From Pseudomonas sp. HMWF032 (GTDB taxonomy: Bacteria > Pseudomonadota > Gammaproteobacteria > Pseudomonadales > Pseudomonadaceae), in the NCBI RefSeq assembly GCF_003060885.1, contig NZ_QAIG01000013.1, positions 330,151-394,150 of the forward strand: a stretch of 64,000 bases of DNA, given 5' to 3'. The notes beneath the pieces are model-generated. The model worked only from the letters and a program-made list of their open reading frames with translations. It searched no databases and was not told the origin of the DNA. Below, piece after piece: positions 8,448-16,230 of this stretch. The number at the start of each line of letters is the position of its first letter. Within the stretch, counting starts at the first letter, position 1. The translations under genes were made by a program, and so were the position numbers.

Positions 8448-9736
8448 TCAACACCACGGAACTGGTACGCGAACTGATCTACCAGATTCGCCTGGGCGAA
8501 GACTCGGCCTACGAGTTCAAGGCCATCACCCTCAAAGGGAAAAAGGTCGATAAGCCACACAGCGACAGCATCGCCGATGAACTGGCGGCCTTCGCCAACA
8601 CCAGCGGCGGCATCCTGGTGCTGGGCGTCAACGACAAAACGCGCAACATTGAAGGCATCACCCGTGATGATCTCGACACCGTCGAGCTGTGGCTGACCAA
8701 CCTGGCCAGCCAATTGATTGACCCGCCGCTGCCCATTGAAACGCGCCTGGTGGAAATCCCCGATCAGCAGGGCGAGGCCAAGCCCGTGGTCTGGGTGCGC
8801 GTCAACAAAAGCCTGTTTGTCCACCGCAGCCCCGCTGGCTACAGCCACCGCGTTGGCTCCAGTAAGCGCCTAATGTCCCCAGAGCTGCTCGCCCGCATGT
8901 TCCAGCAACGCAGCATGGCGCGGCTAATCCGCTTCGACGAACAACGGGTGCCCGGCACCCGCCGCGAGGACATCGCCGCGGAGCTGAAAGCACGCTTCCT
9001 GCGCGGCGACCTGCCCGAAGCCCTGCAACTGAAAAAGCTCTACCTGCTGCTCGAAGACGAAAACCATCAACCGCAACTGACCGTTACCGGCGTGCTACTG
9101 CTGACCCGCCGCCCGGCGGACTTTCTCTCCTCGGCACTGGTGCAATGCGTCGCCTACAGCGGCACCGAGCGCAACGCCGAGTACCAGTTGGATGCCCAGG
9201 ACTGCGACGGCCCGGTGGATGAGCAAATCCAGCAGGCCTTCAACTTCGTCAAACGCAATATGCGCGTGGAGGCGGTCAAGCGCCCAGGGCGCATCGACAT
9301 CCCGCAATACGACCTCGGTGCCGTCTATGAAGCCGTGGTCAACGCCGTGGCCCACCGTGACTACGCCATGCATGGCGCGCGCATTCGCCTGCACCTGTTC
9401 GCCGACCGCCTGGAAATCAGTACGCCGGGCGGCCTGCCCAACAGCCTGACCGTCGAGAGCATGGACGCCAACAGCATCAGCCGTAACGAAACCCTGGTGA
9501 ACCTGCTCAGCCGCTACTACCCAGCCGACCCGAGCACCCGCCGGCAGAACATGATCGAACGCCGTGGCGAGGGCGTGCCCACCATCAACGGTGCCAGCGA
9601 ACGCCTGTCCCTGCGCCGCCCGCGCTATGAACAAACCGAGCACACCGAACTGAAACTAACCATCTACGCCGCCAGCCGCGAACGCAACGGCCTGCTGGCG
9701 CACTTTGCCGAAGACGAAGACCACGCCGATGACTGA
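8444..9736 (+). CDS. AlbA_2 (Schlafen-type) plus GHKL ATPase-like protein
   Basis: A 430-residue protein with an N-terminal AlbA_2 domain (residues ~15-135; key stretch DELAAFANTSGGILVLGV) and a C-terminal GHKL/HATPase_c_4 region (AVVNAVAHRDY near 290-300 and the RLEISTPGGLP turn). These proteins are often annotated as ATP-binding or transcriptional regulators, and related AlbA_2 proteins occur in phage-defence neighbourhoods. Here it is embedded between the SNF2 helicase (4-base overlap) and the methyltransferase (8-base overlap), so it is almost certainly part of the same complex or response. Its role (sensor, nuclease or effector) cannot be decided from sequence. Confidence 0.82.
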   Translation: MINTTELVRELIYQIRLGEDSAYEFKAITLKGKKVDKPHSDSIADELAAFANTSGGILVLGVNDKTRNIEGITRDDLDTVELWLTNLASQLIDPPLPIETRLVEIPDQQGEAKPVVWVRVNKSLFVHRSPAGYSHRVGSSKRLMSPELLARMFQQRSMARLIRFDEQRVPGTRREDIAAELKARFLRGDLPEALQLKKLYLLLEDENHQPQLTVTGVLLLTRRPADFLSSALVQCVAYSGTERNAEYQLDAQDCDGPVDEQIQQAFNFVKRNMRVEAVKRPGRIDIPQYDLGAVYEAVVNAVAHRDYAMHGARIRLHLFADRLEISTPGGLPNSLTVESMDANSISRNETLVNLLSRYYPADPSTRRQNMIERRGEGVPTINGASERLSLRRPRYEQTEHTELKLTIYAASRERNGLLAHFAEDEDHADD

Positions 9737-11378
9737 CAAGCCCAAACTCGAACTGACCTGGATCGGCAAAGACCAACGCCCACGCCTCGAACCGCGCATC
9801 CTGATCGAGGACAAAAGCCTGTCGTACCGGGCCGACGCGCCGACCCCGGCCCAGGGCGACCTGCTGGCCGAAGCCGCCAGCCCGGCCTTGCACGACAACC
9901 TGCTGATCCAGGGCGACAACCTGCTGGCGCTTAAAGCGCTGGAGGCCAAGTATGCGGGCAAGGTGAAGTGCGTCTTTATCGACCCGCCCTATAACACCGG
10001 CAGTGCTTTTACCCATTACGACGATGGGGTTGAGCATTCGTTATGGCTGACGCTGATTCGGGATCGGCTGGAGATTATCCGCAACTTGCTGGCGGAAGAT
10101 GGTTCGCTGTGGATCACCATTGACGATAACGAAGCGCATTATTTGAAAGTATTGTGCGATGAGATTTTTGGCAGAAGAAATTTTGTTGCGAATATTGTTT
10201 GGCAAAAAAAATACTCTGTTGCCAATGATCATAAGACGATAGCCCCGATGCACGACCATTTGCTGGTTTACCAAAAGTCTGGAAGCTGGCAGAGGAATCT
10301 TATTCCGCGTACCGAAGAAAAAGATCGCCAGTATAAATATGAAGACGAAAAAGGTGTATTCAGGCCGGACAATTACACATGCAGCAAGTCCTCGGATGAG
10401 CGCCCGAATCTTTACTACCCAATAATTCAGCCAAATACTGGACTTGAAATTTGGCCAAGCAAAACACGTGTATGGTCATATTCAAGAGAAGAGCACTTGC
10501 GCCATGTTGCTGAAGGCTTCATTTACTGGGGCAAAGATGGCCTCGGTAAAACCCCATCATTTAAACGATACAAGCATTTGCTACGCAATCAGGGTGTGGT
10601 TCCACAAACTCTGTGGTCACACGAGTACGCGGGACACACCGATGCTGCAAGAAAAGAGGTGAGGGCTGTACTGGGTAGCTCCTCACTGGCAACTGACTTC
10701 ATTACTCCAAAGCCAGAAAGCTTAATGCAACGTGTACTTGAGATAGCCACCAACCCCGGCGATCTCGTCCTCGACTCCTTCGCTGGCTCCGGCACCACCG
10801 GCGCGGTGGCCCACAAGATGGGGAGGCGCTGGATCATGGTCGAGCTGGGCGAGCACTGCCATACCCATATCGTGCCGCGCCTGTGCAAGGTGATCGACGG
10901 CGAGGATCAGGGCGGTATCAGCAAGGCGGTCGGCTGGCAGGGCGGCGGCGGTTTCCGTTACCTGCGCCTGGCACCGTCGCTGCTGAAAAAGGACCAATGG
11001 GGCAACTGGGTGATCAACCCGGCCTACAACGCCGAAATGCTGGCCGAGGCCATGTGCAAGCACATGGGCTTCGCCTACGCGCCGAGCCAGGCGCATTTCT
11101 GGATGCACGGGCAAAGCAGCGAGAGCGACTTTATCTACGTCACCACCGGCAGCCTGAGCCACGACCAGTTGCGCCGCATCAGCGACGAGGTGGGCAGCGC
11201 ACGGACCCTGCTGATCTGCTGCAAGGCTTTTATGGCCGACGTGGATGCCTTCCCCAACCTGACCCTGAAGAAGATCCCCCGCGCCATCCTCGGCAAGTGC
11301 GAGTGGGACCACGACGACTACAGCTTCAGCATCAACCTGATGGCCGAGCCGGACGACCAAGCCCTCGATGACGAATAA
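9729..11378 (+). CDS. Beta-class N6-adenine DNA methyltransferase (Mod-like)
   Basis: A 549-residue site-specific methyltransferase. The catalytic motif DPPYNTG (near residue 85) precedes the S-adenosylmethionine motif DSFAGSGTTGAVA (near 350), the order of beta-class type III Mod proteins. The region between them is the target-recognition domain. The DNA for that region (about 10135-10745) is clearly poorer in G+C than both flanks, which suggests that the specificity domain was exchanged. It should modify host DNA and protect it from the Res protein encoded 11 bases downstream. Start taken at the ATG at 9729, which overlaps the preceding stop. Confidence 0.9.
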   Translation: MTDKPKLELTWIGKDQRPRLEPRILIEDKSLSYRADAPTPAQGDLLAEAASPALHDNLLIQGDNLLALKALEAKYAGKVKCVFIDPPYNTGSAFTHYDDGVEHSLWLTLIRDRLEIIRNLLAEDGSLWITIDDNEAHYLKVLCDEIFGRRNFVANIVWQKKYSVANDHKTIAPMHDHLLVYQKSGSWQRNLIPRTEEKDRQYKYEDEKGVFRPDNYTCSKSSDERPNLYYPIIQPNTGLEIWPSKTRVWSYSREEHLRHVAEGFIYWGKDGLGKTPSFKRYKHLLRNQGVVPQTLWSHEYAGHTDAARKEVRAVLGSSSLATDFITPKPESLMQRVLEIATNPGDLVLDSFAGSGTTGAVAHKMGRRWIMVELGEHCHTHIVPRLCKVIDGEDQGGISKAVGWQGGGGFRYLRLAPSLLKKDQWGNWVINPAYNAEMLAEAMCKHMGFAYAPSQAHFWMHGQSSESDFIYVTTGSLSHDQLRRISDEVGSARTLLICCKAFMADVDAFPNLTLKKIPRAILGKCEWDHDDYSFSINLMAEPDDQALDDE

Positions 11379-11389
11379 GGACAGTTCCC

Positions 11390-14179
11390 ATGGCTGAGCC
11401 AATCAATGGCCGCAGAGTCGCCAACCAGATCACCGCACGGCTGTCGCTGCGCAAACCGCAGCGTGAGTCGCTGGACATTCTGGTCGAGCTGCTCGACCAG
11501 TTGCCGCTCGACAAAGAACCGGATATGCAGCACTGGCTGCAACTGATCCGCAGCCAGTACCCGAGCCTGCAGGCCTTCGAGCGGGCCTTCCCGTCGCTGT
11601 GCTTTGCCCTGGCCACCGGCGTGGGCAAAACCCGGCTGATGGGCGCGATGATCGCCTGGCTGTTTATCACCGGGCGCAGCCGGCACTTTCTGATCCTGGC
11701 ACCCAACCTGACCATCTATGAGAAGCTGAAAAAGGACTTCACCCTCGGCGACCCCAAGTATGTGTTTGCCGGCATCCCGGAAATGGCCGGCTCGCCGCCG
11801 GTGATTGTTACCGGCGATGACTACGAGGATGGCCGTGGCGTGCGCCTGGACTATGCGGTGCCGGCGACCATCACCGGCGACCTGTTCAACGGCGACGCCA
11901 ACCTGCATATCAACATCTTCAACATCGCCAAGATCAGCGCTCGCGACAACAAGAAGGGCGCGGCCAAGTCCACCACCGCCAAGGTCAAGCGCCTGCAGGA
12001 GTATCTGGGCGAGTCGTACTTCCAGTACCTGGCCAACCTGCCCGACCTGGTGGTGCTGATGGATGAGGCGCACCGCTACTACGCCGATGCCGGGGCCAAG
12101 GCCATTGACGACTTAAAGCCGGTGCTCGGCCTGGAGCTGACCGCCACGCCAAAAACCACCGGGGCCAAGCCCCGGCCATTCGGCAACGTGGTGTACCACT
12201 ACCCGCTGTCCCTGGCGCTCAAGGACGGTTATGTGAAGATTCCGGCGGTGGGCACCCGTCGCGACTTTCAGCACGCCCAGTACAGCCAGGCCGACCTGGA
12301 GGCGATCAAGCTGGAAGACGGCATCCACCACCATGAGTACGTCAAGGTGGAGCTGGAGAACTACGCGCGTAACCACAACGTCAGGGCGGTGAAGCCCTTT
12401 ATGCTGGTGGTGGCGCAGCACACCGCCCATGCGGCGGAGATTCGCGCCTATATCCAGTCGGACAACTTCTTTGGCGGGCGCTACAAGGAGCGGGTCATTG
12501 AGGTGCATTCCAACCTCACTGGCGAAGAATCTGACGAGTCGATGCAGCGCCTGCTGGCGGTGGAGCACGACGAGACCACCGAGATCGTTATTCACGTCAA
12601 TAAGCTCAAGGAAGGCTGGGACGTCACCAACCTCTACACCATCGTGCCGCTGCGCGCCTCGGCCTCGGAGATTCTTACCGAGCAGACCATTGGCCGCGGC
12701 CTGCGCCTGCCCTATGGCAAACGCACCGGCGTGGTGGCGGTGGATCGTTTGTGCATCGTCGCCCATGAGCGTTTTCAGGAAATCGTCGACCGTGCCAACC
12801 AGGACGACTCGCTGATCCACGAGAAGGTCTATATCGGTAACGGCAGTGACAGCGATGTGCCGAATGAGAAGCCGCAACTGCTGGAGTCGGCTTCAGTGGC
12901 CATTGTGCTTGGCCATACCGGTGCAGACGGCGCCGCACCTGCTGCCGAAAGCCAAGGCCGCTATCAGGTGGCGGTGCAGAGCGCCGCAGAAGCCAATGTC
13001 GCGGCCATCACCCTTGAGGCCGTGCAGGAGGAGGCGCGCAAGCTGGCCAGCAGCAGCCAACTGCAGGAGCCAGCAACCCAGCAGCGCCTGATCGCCCGTG
13101 TGCAAAAGGCCCTGGATGCGCAATTGCCCGCCCAGACGCAGTTCGAGGGTATGGATAGCACGGCGGTGCCTGAGCCGTTGAGCGTGGCTGAGCTGGTGCG
13201 TAAGGTCACGGCCAAAATCGTGGCGCTGACCATCGACGTGCCGCGCATCGCGGTACTGCCCACCCGCGAGGTGAACTATCAGTTCGAGGATTTCGACCTA
13301 CAGGGGCTGGAGAAGATTCGCTTCGAGCCGGTCAGTCAGGAGTTGCTTTTGCGTCACCTGGAAAATAACCAGAGCGCGAGCATTCAGTGGCGTCAGCAAG
13401 ACGGCCAGGAGGCGCGCCAAGAGGATTATCTGGTGCGCCACCTGTTTGCCCGTGACGAGGTGGACTACGACCGCTACGCCGCACTGCTCTATAAGCTGGC
13501 CGGGCAGATGCTGCAGCACCTGCGCAGCTACCTGCCGACCCAAGAGGCGGTGGATAACGTGCTGCTGTATTGGCAAAAGCAGTTGAGCGATTTTATTTGG
13601 GCGCAAATGCAAATGCCCGCCAACCTGACCACCACCCCAACGGATTACCGAGGCAGGGTGACGCAAGGTTTCGATGTGCTCAAACCGGCGGCCTACACCC
13701 TGCCAGCCGGGGAGGCTCCGCGTCATTTCCGTACCCCCGTTACGGATAAACGTGCGGTGCGGCAAATGGTCTTTGAGGGTTTCGCGCGCTGCTGCTACCC
13801 CTATCAGAAATTCGATTCGGTCGACGGCGAGTGGCGTCTGGCGCAGATTCTCGAAGACGATCCGCAGGTGCTCAAATGGATGAAACCGGCGTCTGGGCAG
13901 TTCCGCATCGAATACCTCAATGGGCAGAACTACGAACCGGACTTTGTGGTGGAAACCCAGACCGACTACCTGATCATCGAACCCAAACGAGCGGATCAGA
14001 TTGCACTCAACGAAACCCAAATGAAGGCCCGTGCTGCCGAGCGCTGGTGCGGCTATGCCAATGAACATGCCCGCGAGCACGCCGCCAAGCAGTGGTCATA
14101 TTTGTTGGTGCCGGATGAGCAGATTACCTTGGCGATGAGTGTTGCCGGACTCAAGGCGCGTTTTGCAAGCCAGTCATAG
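11390..14179 (+). CDS. Type III Res-like helicase-nuclease
   Basis: A 929-residue superfamily 2 helicase with a C-terminal nuclease. Motif I is ATGVGKT (residue ~77), motif II MDEAHRYY (~224), motif III ELTATPK, and motif VI QTIGRGLRLPYG. Near residues 850-864 the sequence NYEPDFVVE..LIIEPK fits a PD-(D/E)xK nuclease core (Asp then Glu-x-Lys). This is the layout of type III restriction subunits. It follows the Mod-like gene by 11 bases with AAGGA before the ATG, so the pair should form the restriction-modification core of the operon. Confidence 0.88.
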   Translation: MAEPINGRRVANQITARLSLRKPQRESLDILVELLDQLPLDKEPDMQHWLQLIRSQYPSLQAFERAFPSLCFALATGVGKTRLMGAMIAWLFITGRSRHFLILAPNLTIYEKLKKDFTLGDPKYVFAGIPEMAGSPPVIVTGDDYEDGRGVRLDYAVPATITGDLFNGDANLHINIFNIAKISARDNKKGAAKSTTAKVKRLQEYLGESYFQYLANLPDLVVLMDEAHRYYADAGAKAIDDLKPVLGLELTATPKTTGAKPRPFGNVVYHYPLSLALKDGYVKIPAVGTRRDFQHAQYSQADLEAIKLEDGIHHHEYVKVELENYARNHNVRAVKPFMLVVAQHTAHAAEIRAYIQSDNFFGGRYKERVIEVHSNLTGEESDESMQRLLAVEHDETTEIVIHVNKLKEGWDVTNLYTIVPLRASASEILTEQTIGRGLRLPYGKRTGVVAVDRLCIVAHERFQEIVDRANQDDSLIHEKVYIGNGSDSDVPNEKPQLLESASVAIVLGHTGADGAAPAAESQGRYQVAVQSAAEANVAAITLEAVQEEARKLASSSQLQEPATQQRLIARVQKALDAQLPAQTQFEGMDSTAVPEPLSVAELVRKVTAKIVALTIDVPRIAVLPTREVNYQFEDFDLQGLEKIRFEPVSQELLLRHLENNQSASIQWRQQDGQEARQEDYLVRHLFARDEVDYDRYAALLYKLAGQMLQHLRSYLPTQEAVDNVLLYWQKQLSDFIWAQMQMPANLTTTPTDYRGRVTQGFDVLKPAAYTLPAGEAPRHFRTPVTDKRAVRQMVFEGFARCCYPYQKFDSVDGEWRLAQILEDDPQVLKWMKPASGQFRIEYLNGQNYEPDFVVETQTDYLIIEPKRADQIALNETQMKARAAERWCGYANEHAREHAAKQWSYLLVPDEQITLAMSVAGLKARFASQS

Positions 14180-14228
14180 TTGTGGCTCAGCCGCGGCCAT
14201 GCCTGTTAACGACCGTTACCTGCAGACG

Positions 14229-14262
14229 GTAGGTTGGTGTTGAGCGCAGCGAAGCCCAACAG
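14229..14262. repeat. Half copy of the GTAGGTTGGGTTGAG repeat family
   Basis: GGTAGGTTGGTGTTGAGCGC followed by AGCGAAGCCCAAC resembles one arm of the repeat at 1446-1530. It lies between the convergent ends of the defence operon and recD. No terminator with a T-run is visible in this gap. Confidence 0.55.
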
Positions 14263-14273
14263 CTTTTACAGCC

Positions 14274-16118
14274 TCAAAACAACGCCCACTGGTTGCTGTC
14301 CTCTACCGTCACCGGTGCTGGCGTAGGTCTGTCAGGCGCGGTGGCCAGCCGCTCGGCCAAGCCCGCCGCGCGCTCGGCACGGGTGGCCACGGCTTCGCCC
14401 AAGCGGGCGGCTAAGGCCCAGATTTCCACCTTGTGTTTGGCGCGGGTGATGCCGGTGTAGAACAGGCTGCGGCTGAGCAAGGGGCTGGGCAGTTCGGGCA
14501 GCACCAGCAGCACGTTGGCAAATTCCGAGCCCTGGCTTTTGTGCACGGTCATGGCGAAGGCGCTGTCGTGGCTCGGCAGGCGTGCCGGGGCGAAGGGGCG
14601 GTAACCGTCCTCGCCTTCAAAAAAGACGCGCAGGCCGTATTCAGTGTGCAGGCAGAGGCCGATATCACCGTTGAACAGGCCGAGGGCGTAGTCGTTCTGC
14701 CGCACCATGATCGGCCGGCCGACATACCAGCGCTCGCGCGCGGAAACCTGGCTGCGGCGTTTGATCCGTGCCTCCAGCGCTTCGTTGATCCCGGCCACGC
14801 CCCAGGCCCCCTCACGTTGAGCGCAGAGCGCGCGAAAGGCATTGAACGCGGTAAAGGCGGCGGCAGGGTCGGCGCTTCTGGCGGCGCTGATATAGGGCGC
14901 GTAGCCCTGATCCAGACGTTCCAGCAACTCATTGGGCGTTGGCGTGGCCATCCAGGTCAGGTCGCTGCGGCTTTCCTTGAGCAGGTTCAGCGTGCCGCTG
15001 ACATCGCCGCCATTAATGCGCCGCGCCAGTTCGCCGATGCCGCTGTCACCGGCAAAGCGGTGGCTGTGGGTGAGCAGCACCACCGCATCGCCCAGTTGTG
15101 AGGTCGGCTGGCTGATCGGCACCTGCTGGCCGGTGATGCGTTGCAGTTCGCCCGCCGCCTGAGCATCAAAACCACGGCCCTCGCAGAGCTCGGCAAACAC
15201 CGCGCCGGCTTCCACGGCGCACAGTTGGTCTTTATCGCCAAGCAGGATCAATCGTGCAGTGGGCGGCAGCGCATCGAGCAGTTTGGCCATCAGCGCCAGA
15301 TCGACCATCGACGCTTCGTCCACCACCAGCACGTCCAGCGCCAGCGGATTGGCCGCGTGATGCCGCACCTGCGGGCTGTCGCCCCGGCTGCCGAGCAGGC
15401 GATGCAGGGTGCGCGCCTCATCGGGCAGCGCGGCTTTGATCGCCTCGCTGACCGGCAACTCGGCTTTGGCATTGCGAATGGCTTCGGCCATGCGTGCAGC
15501 GGCTTTGCCGGTAGGCGCGGCCAGGCCGATGGCCAGCGGAGCGCCGCCCGGATGTTCGCAACCGGGCTGTTCAAGCAGCGCCGCCAGCAAACGCACCACG
15601 GTGGTGGTTTTGCCGGTGCCGGGGCCGCCGGAGATCACCGCCAGCTTGCGTCGCACCGCTTGCGCGGCGGCCAGGCGCTGCCAGTCGGGCTGTTGCTGAT
15701 TAAAGGCAAACAACCGGGTCAGGCTTTCACTGAGCTGGGCCTCATCCACTTCGGGCAGATCGGCGGCGCGTTGCAGCAACTGCTTGGCCAACTGGCGCTC
15801 ATAAGCCTGATAACGCGCGAGATAAAGGCGGCCGTGCTCAAGGATCAGCGGTGTGAACGCCCCCTCGCCGCCTACCAACGCGGATGCCTGCAACTGCGCC
15901 TGCCAGTCCGCCAGTTTCGGCAGATTGAAGGCATGTTCCGGCCAGGGCCGCTGCCCGGCTGTGCGCGCCAACGGCAGGCACACATCGCCTTTGTCCAAGG
16001 CCATGCACAGCAGCGCCGCTGACGCCAAGACCACCGGCGACGCCTGCGGATCAAGGCGCTGCAAGCTGGCGACCAGCGCGCGTTCCAGCGGGCCGAGGGG
16101 CAGATCAGCAAGCGTCAT
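14274..16118 (-). CDS. recD: Exodeoxyribonuclease V subunit alpha (RecD)
   Basis: 5-prime to 3-prime helicase subunit of RecBCD. Walker A GGPGTGKTTT lies near residue 163, followed by VVDEASMVDL, GDKDQL and, near the C-terminus, TVHKSQGSEF and YTGITRAK. I start at the ATG at 16118 (TLADLPLGPLERAL), which has GGGAG six bases upstream, giving 614 residues. The longer in-frame start at 16193 would translate a palindromic repeat. Last gene of the recC-recB-recD cluster, separated from recB by that repeat. Confidence 0.93.
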   Translation of the reverse strand: MTLADLPLGPLERALVASLQRLDPQASPVVLASAALLCMALDKGDVCLPLARTAGQRPWPEHAFNLPKLADWQAQLQASALVGGEGAFTPLILEHGRLYLARYQAYERQLAKQLLQRAADLPEVDEAQLSESLTRLFAFNQQQPDWQRLAAAQAVRRKLAVISGGPGTGKTTTVVRLLAALLEQPGCEHPGGAPLAIGLAAPTGKAAARMAEAIRNAKAELPVSEAIKAALPDEARTLHRLLGSRGDSPQVRHHAANPLALDVLVVDEASMVDLALMAKLLDALPPTARLILLGDKDQLCAVEAGAVFAELCEGRGFDAQAAGELQRITGQQVPISQPTSQLGDAVVLLTHSHRFAGDSGIGELARRINGGDVSGTLNLLKESRSDLTWMATPTPNELLERLDQGYAPYISAARSADPAAAFTAFNAFRALCAQREGAWGVAGINEALEARIKRRSQVSARERWYVGRPIMVRQNDYALGLFNGDIGLCLHTEYGLRVFFEGEDGYRPFAPARLPSHDSAFAMTVHKSQGSEFANVLLVLPELPSPLLSRSLFYTGITRAKHKVEIWALAARLGEAVATRAERAAGLAERLATAPDRPTPAPVTVEDSNQWALF

Positions 16119-16129
16119 AGTCCACTCCC

Positions 16130-16198
16130 GTAGGGTGGATGACGCTTCATCCATCCACCGTTCGCCGTGGTGGATGAAAACAGCGTCATCCACCCTAC
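16130..16198. repeat. Long palindromic repeat between recB and recD
   Basis: GTAGGGTGGATGACGC...CATCCACC on the left is mirrored by GGTGGATG...GCGTCATCCACCCTAC on the right, a strong hairpin of about 69 bases. No T-run follows. It belongs to a different family from the repeat at 1446. It may tune expression of recD relative to recB or be neutral. Confidence 0.7.
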
Positions 16199-16230
16199 CC
16201 TAGACATCCCCGCCGGATCACCCAACAGCA

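Noticed and set aside
5625..14179. Canonical DISARM or BREX system
   Set aside because: SNF2 and methylase are present, but no DUF1998, drmA-type helicase, PLD protein, PglZ or BrxL was found.
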